Shown one piece after another: positions 8,737 to 16,415 of a stretch of DNA of 33,670 bases. The notes under the pieces were generated by a model, which did no database searches, was not told the origin of the DNA, and worked only from the letters and a program-made list of their open reading frames with translations. The position numbers and the translations under genes were made by a program. Source of the stretch: Treponema sp. UBA1793 (GTDB taxonomy: Bacteria; Spirochaetota; Spirochaetia; Treponematales; Treponemataceae); NCBI GenBank assembly GCA_002314445.1, contig DCFX01000036.1, positions 1-33,670 on the forward strand, in the 5' to 3' direction. Position 1 is the stretch's first letter. Every line of letters starts with the position of its first letter.

Positions 8737-9324
8737 ATGGGTGAAAAAACATATCATCACGAAGATTTACGGGAAGAACTTATTGACGCAGGTATTAAAT
8801 TACTTGATGCGGACGGATACGAAAAATTTTCCCTGCGTAATGTTGCAAAAGCATGCGGGGTCAGTCATACGGCTCCATACCGGCATTTTAAAAGTAAAGA
8901 AGAGTTGCTCTCTGGAATAGCGGCTAAAATTGACCGGCAGTTCAACGACAGCCTGAAGGCTGCTGTTGCTGCCCATCCTGACAATACTGCTGCTCAGATT
9001 GACGAGATGGGATATACCTATATCAGTTTTTTTCTCAAAAATCCGGTATACCTGCGCCTCGCATTTTTAAGCGATTTTGATAAGAGTGTATTTCTTGATT
9101 CCGGTAGCTGCTGCCCGATGAAGGAAACGGTATTCTATAAGACTATCCGCAGGTATGCAGCTGAAAAACAACAGGAAAATTCCGAAGCTGATATAGATAC
9201 GGATATTCTTGCGCTTAAACTGTGGGGACTGGTTCATGGGATTACCGTACTGCTCGTGCACGGCGATTTTCAGTACGACGGGGATATTATGGATCTTGTC
9301 AGGAGGATTATCTGGGAAAAGTAA
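8737..9324 (+). CDS. TetR/AcrR-family transcriptional repressor
   Basis: DNA-binding regulator of 195 residues. The N-terminal helix-turn-helix domain is clear: LIDAGIKLLDADGYEKFSLRNVAKACGVSHTAPYRHFKSKEELL with its recognition helix around HTAPYRHF. The rest is an all-helical ligand and dimer domain resembling the WHG-type C-terminal family (ALKLWGLVHGITVLL). The start is the ATG at 8737, eight bases after AAGGA; a TTG at 8731 is less likely. It is divergently transcribed from the flavoprotein gene and both promoters sit under one palindrome, so it probably represses itself and its neighbour. The ligand is unknown. The gene ends 19 bp from the converging serine dehydratase operon. Confidence 0.92.
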   Translation: MGEKTYHHEDLREELIDAGIKLLDADGYEKFSLRNVAKACGVSHTAPYRHFKSKEELLSGIAAKIDRQFNDSLKAAVAAHPDNTAAQIDEMGYTYISFFLKNPVYLRLAFLSDFDKSVFLDSGSCCPMKETVFYKTIRRYAAEKQQENSEADIDTDILALKLWGLVHGITVLLVHGDFQYDGDIMDLVRRIIWEK

Positions 9325-9343
9325 CGGAAAACGGAGTTCTGTT

Positions 9344-10216
9344 TCAACTTGCAGTCAGTTTCTGTGCAATCTGCTTTCCTGTCTGTGTGGCGGCAAGACC
9401 GCCCTGTCCTGTTTCCCTGAGGGAGGAATCTATCATATTTCCTATCTGTTTCATTGCATCTATGACTTCGTCTGCAGGAATTACAGGGGCAATACCTGCC
9501 AGTGCAATATCTGCACTTGAACAGGCATTGAGCGCGCCTGTTACATTCCGCTTGATGCACGGAACTTCTACCAGCCCTGCAACGGGGTCACAGACAAGGC
9601 CGAGCAGATTCTGGAGCGCGAATCCTGCAGCATATGAGATTTGTGCCGGGGTTCCTTTAAACAGATAAACAAGTGTACCCGCTGCCATTGCTGATGCGGC
9701 TCCTATTTCTGCCTGGCAGCCGCCTTCTGCTCCTGAGATGGATGCGCGTTTTGCGATTACCTGGCCGATTCCTGCAGCTACAAACAAGCCTCGGATAATT
9801 TCATCTTCCGTGTATTTTTTCCGGCGGTACAGAGGCACCAGTACGGCGGGAAGTACACCGCAGGATCCTGCTGTGGGTGCGGCGACAATGCGCTTCATGC
9901 ATGCATTAGATTCTGCCATTTGTAGTGCACATGCTGTGACATCGCCTAAAAAATCTCCGCATACAGAGGTACCGTTCTTTACATATTCTGCGAACTTTCC
10001 GCCGTCTCCGCCCGACAAGTTGCTTGCCGAACGCAGATCGCCTTCATACGAATCGGCGGCAGAAAGCATAGCCGACCACATTGTATGCATTTTTTCAAAT
10101 TCCTGTTCGTCTGTCATGTCGCTTTGTCTTTTGTCCGCATCACGGACTACCTGCCAGAACTGTTTATTCTCTTTTTCGCAGGTGTTCACAAGCGACGCAA
10201 GCGATTCAAATGACAT
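9344..10216 (-). CDS. sdaAA: L-serine dehydratase, iron-sulfur-dependent, alpha subunit
   Basis: Converts L-serine to pyruvate and ammonia with the beta subunit in the cytosol, using a labile 4Fe-4S cluster. The 290 residues match the alpha-subunit length. Conserved cluster and active-site segments are visible: MKRIVAAPTAGSCGVLPA, GAEGGCQAEIGAASAMAA and LVCDPVAGLVEVPC, followed by RNVTGALNA. GGAGGT lies seven bases before the ATG at 10216, and the gene overlaps the end of the beta-subunit gene by 11 bases, so the two are coupled. In amino-acid-fermenting spirochaetes this step feeds pyruvate metabolism. Confidence 0.95.
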   Translation of the reverse strand: MSFESLASLVNTCEKENKQFWQVVRDADKRQSDMTDEQEFEKMHTMWSAMLSAADSYEGDLRSASNLSGGDGGKFAEYVKNGTSVCGDFLGDVTACALQMAESNACMKRIVAAPTAGSCGVLPAVLVPLYRRKKYTEDEIIRGLFVAAGIGQVIAKRASISGAEGGCQAEIGAASAMAAGTLVYLFKGTPAQISYAAGFALQNLLGLVCDPVAGLVEVPCIKRNVTGALNACSSADIALAGIAPVIPADEVIDAMKQIGNMIDSSLRETGQGGLAATQTGKQIAQKLTAS

Positions 10217-10880
10217 CTTCCGTACCTCCGTTTATGTACGTTACTTTTATTACACCGTCCAGCTTTTGAATTTTGTTTACGATTAGGGAAGGTATGCTCT
10301 GATCCACTTCCAGCACCATTACGGCATAACCGCCGCGTTCATTCCGGTACAACTGCATGGTTGCGATGTTTATTCTGTTTTTATAAAGCAGCGTCGTAAC
10401 ATGGGCAACATGTCCCGGCTGATCGGAATTGTGGACAATAAGCGTCGGCATTTCTGCATTGAAATTGACATCAATGCCGTCAATTTTATTTATCATGATT
10501 CTGCCGCCGCCGATTGAAGATGCCTGTACAACAATCCTTTTTCCCTCTGTGCCAAGCAGCGTGAGTACTACTGTATTAGGATGCGCATCCTGCAAATCCA
10601 GTTTGGAGAAGAAAATTTTCAGCCCCTGCTCCTGTGCAATCAGGAGACTGGTAGGAATGCGGGTGTCGTCAGGCTGCATACCGAGCAGTCCTGCAGCAAT
10701 GGCCCGGTCGGTACCGTGACCGCGGTATGTTGCTGCAAAAGAGCCGCAGAAACCTATATCTGCATATACCGGCCTTTCTTTCAGCAGCAGCCGTGCCATT
10801 AGTCCTATACGTACTGCTCCTGCCGTATGCGAACTTGAGGGACCGACCATGACGGGACCAAGAATATCAAATATGCTCAT
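10206..10880 (-). CDS. sdaAB: L-serine dehydratase, iron-sulfur-dependent, beta subunit
   Basis: Partner of the alpha subunit, 224 residues. The N-terminus MSIFDILGPVMVGPSSSHTAGAVRIG is the family signature, and the last ~75 residues (LIVHNSDQPGHVAHVTTLLYKN and onwards) form an ACT domain, which in this enzyme class binds serine or other amino acids. The ATG at 10880 is chosen because AGGAAG is just upstream and the family begins at this point; the frame is open further upstream, but those 21 codons would run through the leader hairpin. It is the first gene of the operon, behind a terminator-like leader. Confidence 0.95.
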   Translation of the reverse strand: MSIFDILGPVMVGPSSSHTAGAVRIGLMARLLLKERPVYADIGFCGSFAATYRGHGTDRAIAAGLLGMQPDDTRIPTSLLIAQEQGLKIFFSKLDLQDAHPNTVVLTLLGTEGKRIVVQASSIGGGRIMINKIDGIDVNFNAEMPTLIVHNSDQPGHVAHVTTLLYKNRINIATMQLYRNERGGYAVMVLEVDQSIPSLIVNKIQKLDGVIKVTYINGGTEDVI

Positions 10881-10907
10881 GATGCTTCCTGTTGGAAAAA
10901 ATAAAAA

Positions 10908-10947
10908 AACGTTGAAAATTACCATTAAAACGATAATTTTCAACGTT
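10908..10947 (-). terminator. Terminator-type hairpin in the sdaAB leader (attenuator candidate)
   Basis: On the minus strand a 14-bp perfect stem (10934-10947 pairing with 10908-10921, 12-base loop) runs straight into a tract of seven T, one A and six T. It is a textbook intrinsic terminator, yet it lies between a good promoter and the sdaAB start, about 28 bases before the ATG. It may instead end read-through from the hydrolase gene upstream. Confidence 0.7.
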
Positions 10948-10961
10948 CCTGTACAGACTCG

Positions 10962-10990
10962 GTAGTACCAGTTTTTTTATTTCTTGTCAA
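10962..10990 (-). promoter_or_regulatory. Promoter of the sda operon with small dyad over the -10
   Basis: On the minus strand TTGACA (10985-10990), a 17-base spacer and TACTAC (10962-10967) preceded by the extended -10 TG. The -10 lies inside TGGTACTACC, a short dyad resembling GntR/FadR-type half-sites (TGGTnnnACCA). That likeness is weak evidence for a specific regulator. Confidence 0.6.
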
Positions 10991-11029
10991 TCCTATACTT
11001 TGATGTGCCCTGCTGACCGTTTACAAATA

Positions 11030-11893
11030 TCAGTAATACCTGATATTTTCGTTCATGAAAGAGATTTGTATGCTGTTGCGTACTGCTACAGTTTTAGTGC
11101 CTCCCGCAGTTGAAAGCGCGTCGGGAACTGTTGCAAACTGAGCTTTCTGTTCATACAAATCGGTTAAACATCCCAGAACGTCGGTGAGCACTTCAGGGGC
11201 CAGCGGCTGACCGAAACCGCGGAAATCGTGGTGTGAGTTGTATATATCACCGTACAGATCATGCATCGATACAATCCTGTTGAGACTTTCTTCTGCCTTA
11301 TGGATAATCTCCTGTACATTGTTTTCAGATACGCTGCCAAGCAGCAGGTTATTATTGCATGCGTCCGCAATAAGCAGTGTGCGAGTCAGATTATCTATTG
11401 CGACACATTCGCCGTCCGTATGACCTGGACAGTGATAAAACGTAACGGTACGTCCACCCAGATAAAACGAAGTTCCGTCCTTCAGTATTTTTTTCTGCGG
11501 TTCTTTTGGCCAGGGGAGTATATCGTTATCGGGTGTATACCGGTAATATTTATGTTCCCTCTGCCGGATAAGTTCTGCATACTTTCTGCGGAATTCAAGA
11601 GAAGGTGCTGTCCCCGGAACATCCCAGTCCGAATCCTTTTCGTGAATCCAGACTGTATCGAAAAATCCTGCGCCCCCGGTATGGTCGCCGTGATTGTGGG
11701 AAAGAACTACATCGTACGGTTTGTCCGTAATGCGGTTTTCTATAACCCACCGCAAATCCCCGATGCCTGTCCCCGTATCGAGTACGAGCGCACGTTCAGT
11801 CCCGACGATTACGAAAATTGAAGCGCAGTCGAATTCGTCTATTTCATATATTCCTTCATTGAATTCATAAAACGGTAAAGCTTTTGTTTTCAT
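11030..11893 (-). CDS. Metallo-beta-lactamase-fold hydrolase
   Basis: Cytosolic protein of 287 residues. The metal site HxHxDH is present as SHNHGDHTGG (about residues 65-70), followed by the further ligands in YHCPGHTDGECVAI and NSHHDFRG. The N-terminal strand ALVLDTGTGIGDL also fits the glyoxalase II/MBL superfamily. The substrate cannot be named. AGGAGA lies seven bases before the ATG. It follows the sugar permease gene by 26 bases in the same direction and is probably the last gene of the transporter operon, so it may act on the imported compound or a derivative. Confidence 0.85.
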   Translation of the reverse strand: MKTKALPFYEFNEGIYEIDEFDCASIFVIVGTERALVLDTGTGIGDLRWVIENRITDKPYDVVLSHNHGDHTGGAGFFDTVWIHEKDSDWDVPGTAPSLEFRRKYAELIRQREHKYYRYTPDNDILPWPKEPQKKILKDGTSFYLGGRTVTFYHCPGHTDGECVAIDNLTRTLLIADACNNNLLLGSVSENNVQEIIHKAEESLNRIVSMHDLYGDIYNSHHDFRGFGQPLAPEVLTDVLGCLTDLYEQKAQFATVPDALSTAGGTKTVAVRNSIQISFMNENIRYY

Positions 11894-11919
11894 AATTCAC
11901 TCTCCTGTGAGGCTGCGCA

Positions 11920-12885
11920 TTATTTTGCGATGCGTTTTGTTTTTGCTTTATAACAGTCAATTGCAACTGCCAGAAGCAGAATCGCACCCTTTATGACGCT
12001 TTGGAAATTGGTGTTTACACCCAGGAGAACGAGCCCGTTGTCGAGAATGCCGAGAATGAGAACGCCGACTACGACACCGCTTATTTTTCCTTCGCCTCCC
12101 TGGATGCTTATTCCGCCGAGACAGGCTGCCGTCATACAGTCAAAAGGATAACTGCTTCCGGCTCCGGGCTGCGATGCGTTTGTCCGTCCTACCATGATGA
12201 TTGCCGCTATACTGGCTGCAAAACCTGAGAACGTATAGACCGCGACGGTAAGTCTGTTCACATTGATGCCTGCGAGGCGGGCTGCTTCCTTATTGCCTCC
12301 GAGCGCATAAATGTACCGGCCAAGATACGTTTTGTTCATTACAACCCAGCCGAACACGATGAACAGAATGAATATAATGACCGGAACAGGTATGACTCCA
12401 ACATAACCCTGTCCGAATACGACGAATTTGTCGGGCATTCCCGTTATAGGATAACCGCCGGTAATCAGATAAGCGATACCCTGCAGCACAAGCATTGTGG
12501 CAAGCGTAACGATAATCGGGGCTATGTTAAGTTTTATTGAAACAAGTCCGTTTATGACTCCGAACAGACAGCCGAGAATGATGCCCAGCACTATTGCCAC
12601 TGCAACCGGAAGATGCAGGTTAACCATCAGATATCCGAGCACCATGCCTACAACAGCGAGTTCTCCTCCGACTGACAAGTCCATGCCTCCGCCGATCATG
12701 ACGAATGCGACGCCTATGACGACGATGCCGAACATCGATACCTGGCGCAGGATGTTTATTATGTTTTTATACGAAACGAAATTCGGCGTTGTTACGGCAA
12801 AAAAAATAAATACTGCTGCCAGAAACAAATAAATACCGAACTGCTTGTAATAATCTATCCATCGTTTATTATTCTGCTTTTTCAT
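11920..12885 (-). CDS. RbsC-like sugar ABC importer permease
   Basis: Inner-membrane permease of 321 residues with about eight to ten helices. The family signature is clear: IGGGMDLSVGGELAVVGMV, GVINGLVSIKLNIAPIIVTLATM, and ALGGNKEAARLAGINV, the loop contacting the ATPase. It belongs with the RbsA-like ATPase and the binding protein directly upstream. I chose the ATG at 12885 because AGGAGG precedes it at good spacing. It overlaps the 3' end of the ATPase gene by 17 bases, which suggests coupled translation. A start at 12930 would add 15 poorly matching residues. The substrate is probably a pentose or hexose, not determinable here. Confidence 0.92.
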   Translation of the reverse strand: MKKQNNKRWIDYYKQFGIYLFLAAVFIFFAVTTPNFVSYKNIINILRQVSMFGIVVIGVAFVMIGGGMDLSVGGELAVVGMVLGYLMVNLHLPVAVAIVLGIILGCLFGVINGLVSIKLNIAPIIVTLATMLVLQGIAYLITGGYPITGMPDKFVVFGQGYVGVIPVPVIIFILFIVFGWVVMNKTYLGRYIYALGGNKEAARLAGINVNRLTVAVYTFSGFAASIAAIIMVGRTNASQPGAGSSYPFDCMTAACLGGISIQGGEGKISGVVVGVLILGILDNGLVLLGVNTNFQSVIKGAILLLAVAIDCYKAKTKRIAK

Positions 12886-14371
12886 GTGCTTTACCTCCTG
12901 AAGCAAGATCAAGAATATAATTCTGATCAAATTCTGTTTTCATTACTTCGCCGTTTTTACGGCCCTCATAGATAACTGCAATCCGGTCTGACATACCAAG
13001 CAGTTCCGGCATGTCGGAAGAAATCATAATAATTGCGTTGCCGTCCCGGACAAGATTGTTCATCAGCGCGTAGATTTCCTGTTTCGCCTTAACGTCTATA
13101 CCACGCGTCGGTTCGTCGAAAATAATTACTTTTTTTGACGCTGCAATCGTCTTTGCTATTACAACTTTCTGCTGGTTTCCGCCGCTTAGATTCATGACCT
13201 GCTGGTCTATTCCGGGTGTTTTTATTTCGAACAGTTTGCAGTACTTTTCTGCAGATTCCTGTTCCGCCGTATTATTCAGGAAAATGCCGTGTGACAAATG
13301 ACGCAGATTATTCATTGCTATATTCCATTTGATAGACATGCGGAGAAAGGCTCCCTGCGTTTTGCGGTCTTCCGGAATGTATCCGATGCCGTTTCGTATT
13401 GCGTCGCTGCAATTCCTGATTTTCAATTCCTTATTTTCGAGGAATATTTTTCCTTCATCGCAGGCATTTGCACCGTAGATAACGCGCATCAGTTCCGTTC
13501 TGCCTGCTCCAACGAGTCCCGCGAATCCGAGTATTTCGCCCTGATGAAGGTTGAACGAAATATCGTAATCGCCGTTTCCACTCAAGTGTTCGACACGGAA
13601 AATTTCCTTTCCGATTGAGGTTTTCCGCTGAGGATAATTTTCCGAAACAGTCCGTCCAACCATCATCGAAATAAGTTTTTCACGTGTTACGTCTGCAATG
13701 TTTTCCGTTCCGACATAGCAGCCGTCGCGCATAACAGTTATGCGGTCTGCTATTTCGAATAATTCTTCCAGACGATGCGATATGTAGATAATTGTGACAC
13801 CGCGTTTTTTCAGGTCTTTTACGATTGAAAACAACGTCTGCACTTCGCTGACCATAAGCGGTGCGGTCGGTTCGTCCATTATCAAAATTTTCAGATTTTT
13901 ACTTATTGCCTTTGCTATTTCAACAATCTGCTGATATGCGGGAGACAGAGAACGCACCGGTTTTGAAACGTCAATATCGACGTGCATGCCTTCGAATATT
14001 TTCCGTGCACGTGCTTCGCGTTCTTTTATATCGACAAAAATGCCCGGTTTTGTTTTTTCCCCGAGAAAGATATTTTCTGCTGCGCTTATTCCCGGGATCA
14101 GCGTAAATTCCTGATAAATTACTTCAATACCGATTGATTTTGCGAGTTTCGGCGTCATTGCAGTATAATCTTTTCCTTCTATTGTAATAGTTCCTGAATC
14201 AGGGACTATTGCACCGGAAAGAATCTTTATAAGAGTAGATTTACCTGCTCCGTTTTCTCCAATGAGTGCATGAACTTCACCTTTTTTCAAATCGAATGAA
14301 AGGTTGTCAATGGCAATGACACCGGGATATGTTTTTACTATGTCTTTTACTGCCAGAAGTGTATCGGTCAT
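12869..14371 (-). CDS. RbsA-like sugar ABC importer ATPase (two NBDs)
   Basis: Cytosolic ATPase of 500 residues with two nucleotide-binding domains, the standard layout of the ribose/galactose (CUT2) class. NBD1 has a full Walker A (GENGAGKST), signature LSPAYQQIVEIAKAIS and Walker B LIMDEPTAPL. NBD2 has the shortened GLVGAGRTEL typical of this class, signature LSGGNQQKVVIAKT and Walker B IIFDEPTRGID. It powers the permease encoded downstream. The start is the ATG at 14371, with AGGGGA about nine bases upstream; an in-frame ATG at 14425 would include part of the intercistronic hairpin. These motifs contrast with the decayed ones in the paralogue at 16416-17810. Confidence 0.94.
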   Translation of the reverse strand: MTDTLLAVKDIVKTYPGVIAIDNLSFDLKKGEVHALIGENGAGKSTLIKILSGAIVPDSGTITIEGKDYTAMTPKLAKSIGIEVIYQEFTLIPGISAAENIFLGEKTKPGIFVDIKEREARARKIFEGMHVDIDVSKPVRSLSPAYQQIVEIAKAISKNLKILIMDEPTAPLMVSEVQTLFSIVKDLKKRGVTIIYISHRLEELFEIADRITVMRDGCYVGTENIADVTREKLISMMVGRTVSENYPQRKTSIGKEIFRVEHLSGNGDYDISFNLHQGEILGFAGLVGAGRTELMRVIYGANACDEGKIFLENKELKIRNCSDAIRNGIGYIPEDRKTQGAFLRMSIKWNIAMNNLRHLSHGIFLNNTAEQESAEKYCKLFEIKTPGIDQQVMNLSGGNQQKVVIAKTIAASKKVIIFDEPTRGIDVKAKQEIYALMNNLVRDGNAIIMISSDMPELLGMSDRIAVIYEGRKNGEVMKTEFDQNYILDLASGGKAHEKAE

Positions 14372-14392
14372 GCTTTTATTCCCCTGTAGGAC

Positions 14393-14423
14393 GGAGGTAA
14401 ACGGAATAATACGGTTTACCTCC
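14393..14423 (-). repeat. Intercistronic hairpin between binding protein and ATPase genes
   Basis: A 10-bp perfect inverted repeat (GGAGGTAAAC at 14393-14402, its complement at 14414-14423, 11-base loop) without a T tract. Hairpins here often protect the binding-protein mRNA and keep its level above that of the membrane parts. Confidence 0.6.
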
Positions 14424-14440
14424 ATGATAAATGATTCTGA

Positions 14441-15385
14441 TTATTTAACAGTGTAGAACTGTGAAATATTTGCTGCAGTGATATTATGTGTTTCCATCAT
14501 GACAACCTGTGCAAATTTTTCTCCTTTGAGAACGCGTTCGCAGTATTCAAGCATCTGCGGCGCAACCGGAGCAAATTGAACGGTACCGCGCTGAACGGAG
14601 CCTGTTGCGATTCCTTTAAGCGCGCGTTCCGTGCCGTCGCACGAGAAAATGCCGAATTTGTCAGCCGGAACGCCGGCAGCTTTTACCGCTTCCATTGATT
14701 CAACAGCAGCAGCGTCTCCGTAGCAGGCAATCACGTTGAGGTTTGGATATTTCTGAAGCATGTTTTCCGTTGTGGAAGTTCCTGCTCCTACGACGTCTTT
14801 ACCGATATCGACTACCTCAAGAATCTTTGAATTCGGGCTGTGCTTCTTTATGGAATCAATAATTCCATCTCCGCGTCTCTGCATGTCCTGATTCTGGTAT
14901 GTCGTATAGACGACAATGTTTGCCTTGCCGGAAAGTTTGCTGTTAATCCAGTCTGATGCCATTGCACCAATCTGCATTCCTATATCACGCTGGTCGGTAT
15001 TAAGGCAGATATCATATACAGAAGTCTGGACGCCGCATTCCATGATTTTTACGCCTTCCTTCTGTGCGACTTTGAGCGCTGCATCGCATGAACTGTCAGA
15101 AACCATTGCAATGATAATGCTGCACTGACCTGTGACCATGTTTTCGATTGCGGTAACGGCTTTGCTTGAATCATTGTCGAAGCTGACAGAAACATAATCC
15201 CAGCCACGGGCCTTTGTACCGGCCTTTAATCCGTCATCGATTGAAATAAAGAACTCAGTCTGCAGTGTTGGTGCGAGAAATCCGATTTTTACCTTTTTCT
15301 CGCGTTTCGCCCCGCTTCCGAATGCGAAGAGCATTGTCGTTGATGCGATGAGTGCCAGAATACCGCACATAAATCTTTTCATCAT
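14441..15385 (-). CDS. RbsB-like periplasmic sugar-binding protein
   Basis: Exported binding protein of 315 residues. A signal peptide (MMKRFMCGILALIASTTMLFAF) is followed by mature sequence starting near GSGAKREKKVKIGF. The type I periplasmic fold is shown by IGFLAPTLQTEFFISIDDGLKAG, repeated inter-domain strands, and AGTSTTENMLQKYPNLNVIACYGDAAA with FGIFSCDGTERALKGI. It delivers substrate to the permease and ATPase encoded downstream. AGGAGG lies six bases before the ATG pair at 15385/15382. No lipobox cysteine is seen, so it is soluble. The ligand is unknown. A promoter with a small palindrome lies in the 109-base gap upstream. Confidence 0.92.
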   Translation of the reverse strand: MMKRFMCGILALIASTTMLFAFGSGAKREKKVKIGFLAPTLQTEFFISIDDGLKAGTKARGWDYVSVSFDNDSSKAVTAIENMVTGQCSIIIAMVSDSSCDAALKVAQKEGVKIMECGVQTSVYDICLNTDQRDIGMQIGAMASDWINSKLSGKANIVVYTTYQNQDMQRRGDGIIDSIKKHSPNSKILEVVDIGKDVVGAGTSTTENMLQKYPNLNVIACYGDAAAVESMEAVKAAGVPADKFGIFSCDGTERALKGIATGSVQRGTVQFAPVAPQMLEYCERVLKGEKFAQVVMMETHNITAANISQFYTVK

Positions 15386-15434
15386 AATTAGCCTCCTGTC
15401 GAACGGGCTGAACCTTTCATACCCGGACACTTTC

Positions 15435-15468
15435 AGTATAAATCAGGCTGTTCATACCGCAATGCGGT
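15435..15468 (-). promoter_or_regulatory. Putative promoter of the binding-protein gene with palindrome over the -35
   Basis: On the minus strand TTGCGG (15457-15462), a 16-base spacer and TATACT (15435-15440). The -35 is inside the 13-bp perfect palindrome ACCGCAATGCGGT (15456-15468). It could give the functional importer its own regulated expression inside the long cluster. Confidence 0.5.
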
Positions 15469-15493
15469 CAAATTTATATTAGGTGTGACAATC

Positions 15494-16405
15494 TTAAGAT
15501 TTTTTCTGTAAAAGGTAGCATCCTATGAAGATAACGGCAGCTTTTATCAGCGATTCCATGGGAATGGACAGCCCCGTAAAAAGGAGAACAGCATTTAGCA
15601 GAACTATAGCAATGCTGCCGATACAGGCTGTACGCACCATATGCCGGAAATCACATCCGCCGAGGAACATGCCGGCCAGTATATCGTATGAATAATCTGA
15701 AGAGATTTGCACCGGATACCCGTGCATCTTGGAAAAAAGGAATACTGACGAGAACGAAAACAGCAGAGAACCTGCAAAAAAGGATATTCCGCAGATTTTT
15801 TTGTATAAAGAACCGGTGTCCTGGAAACCGGCAAGAACCTGCGCAATCGTAAAAGAGCGTCCTGCAGTGGTAAAATGCAGATATGCTGAAAAGCAGAGCA
15901 TGACGCTTATCCATATAATGAGCCACAGGGGAATTCCCCATACGCTGTTTTCAAGCGAGATACTGACATAGATTTTGTTATTCGACACCAGATGCGGAAG
16001 AATCAGGTTGCCAATTCCGCAGAGTATGACCTGCAGTGCCAGCGTGTAAATAATGGTGTTGACTCCGAGAACGGTACTGAAAAACTGGTGAATGACGGCG
16101 AGCAAACCGCTGAAGACAATCAGCAGCAGAATGGCTGCCGGAAGGCTGGGACGGCCGGAATTCAGACAAAAAGAAAAAACGAGCATTCCCATATATATCT
16201 GGCCGCCTGATGCGAGATTCAGTCCGCTTGCCGCATACATGATGATTGAGCCAAGTATCGCGAAGCAGATAACGGAAGCCTGCTCCAGATATACTTTGTA
16301 TAATGATACGCTCAATACCGGTCCGCTGAAAAAGAAGAAAAAAAGGAGAATGGCGGTAAACGAGACTGCAGAAAATATGGTAGTGCTGCTGTTCCTTATT
16401 TTCAT
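15494..16405 (-). CDS. Divergent RbsC-like permease paralogue
   Basis: Membrane protein of 303 residues with about eight or nine hydrophobic segments. It resembles CUT2 permeases in outline: IMYAASGLNLASGGQIYMGMLVF matches the region that reads GGGMDLSVGG in true permeases, and GVNTIIYTLALQVILCGI matches the next conserved stretch. The ATPase-contact loop is not recognisable; FTIAQVLAGFQDTGSLYKKICGI stands in its place. AGGAGT precedes the ATG at 16405 by four bases. It overlaps no neighbour and follows a degenerate ATPase. Either it is a transporter for another substrate or a non-transporting membrane sensor. Confidence 0.75.
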   Translation of the reverse strand: MKIRNSSTTIFSAVSFTAILLFFFFFSGPVLSVSLYKVYLEQASVICFAILGSIIMYAASGLNLASGGQIYMGMLVFSFCLNSGRPSLPAAILLLIVFSGLLAVIHQFFSTVLGVNTIIYTLALQVILCGIGNLILPHLVSNNKIYVSISLENSVWGIPLWLIIWISVMLCFSAYLHFTTAGRSFTIAQVLAGFQDTGSLYKKICGISFFAGSLLFSFSSVFLFSKMHGYPVQISSDYSYDILAGMFLGGCDFRHMVRTACIGSIAIVLLNAVLLFTGLSIPMESLIKAAVIFIGCYLLQKKS

Positions 16406-16415
16406 AGTACTCCTG

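Noticed and set aside
10908..10947. Operator for the sda operon instead of a terminator
   Set aside because: The T tract directly after the stem on the transcribed sense points to termination, and the dyad is downstream of the promoter.
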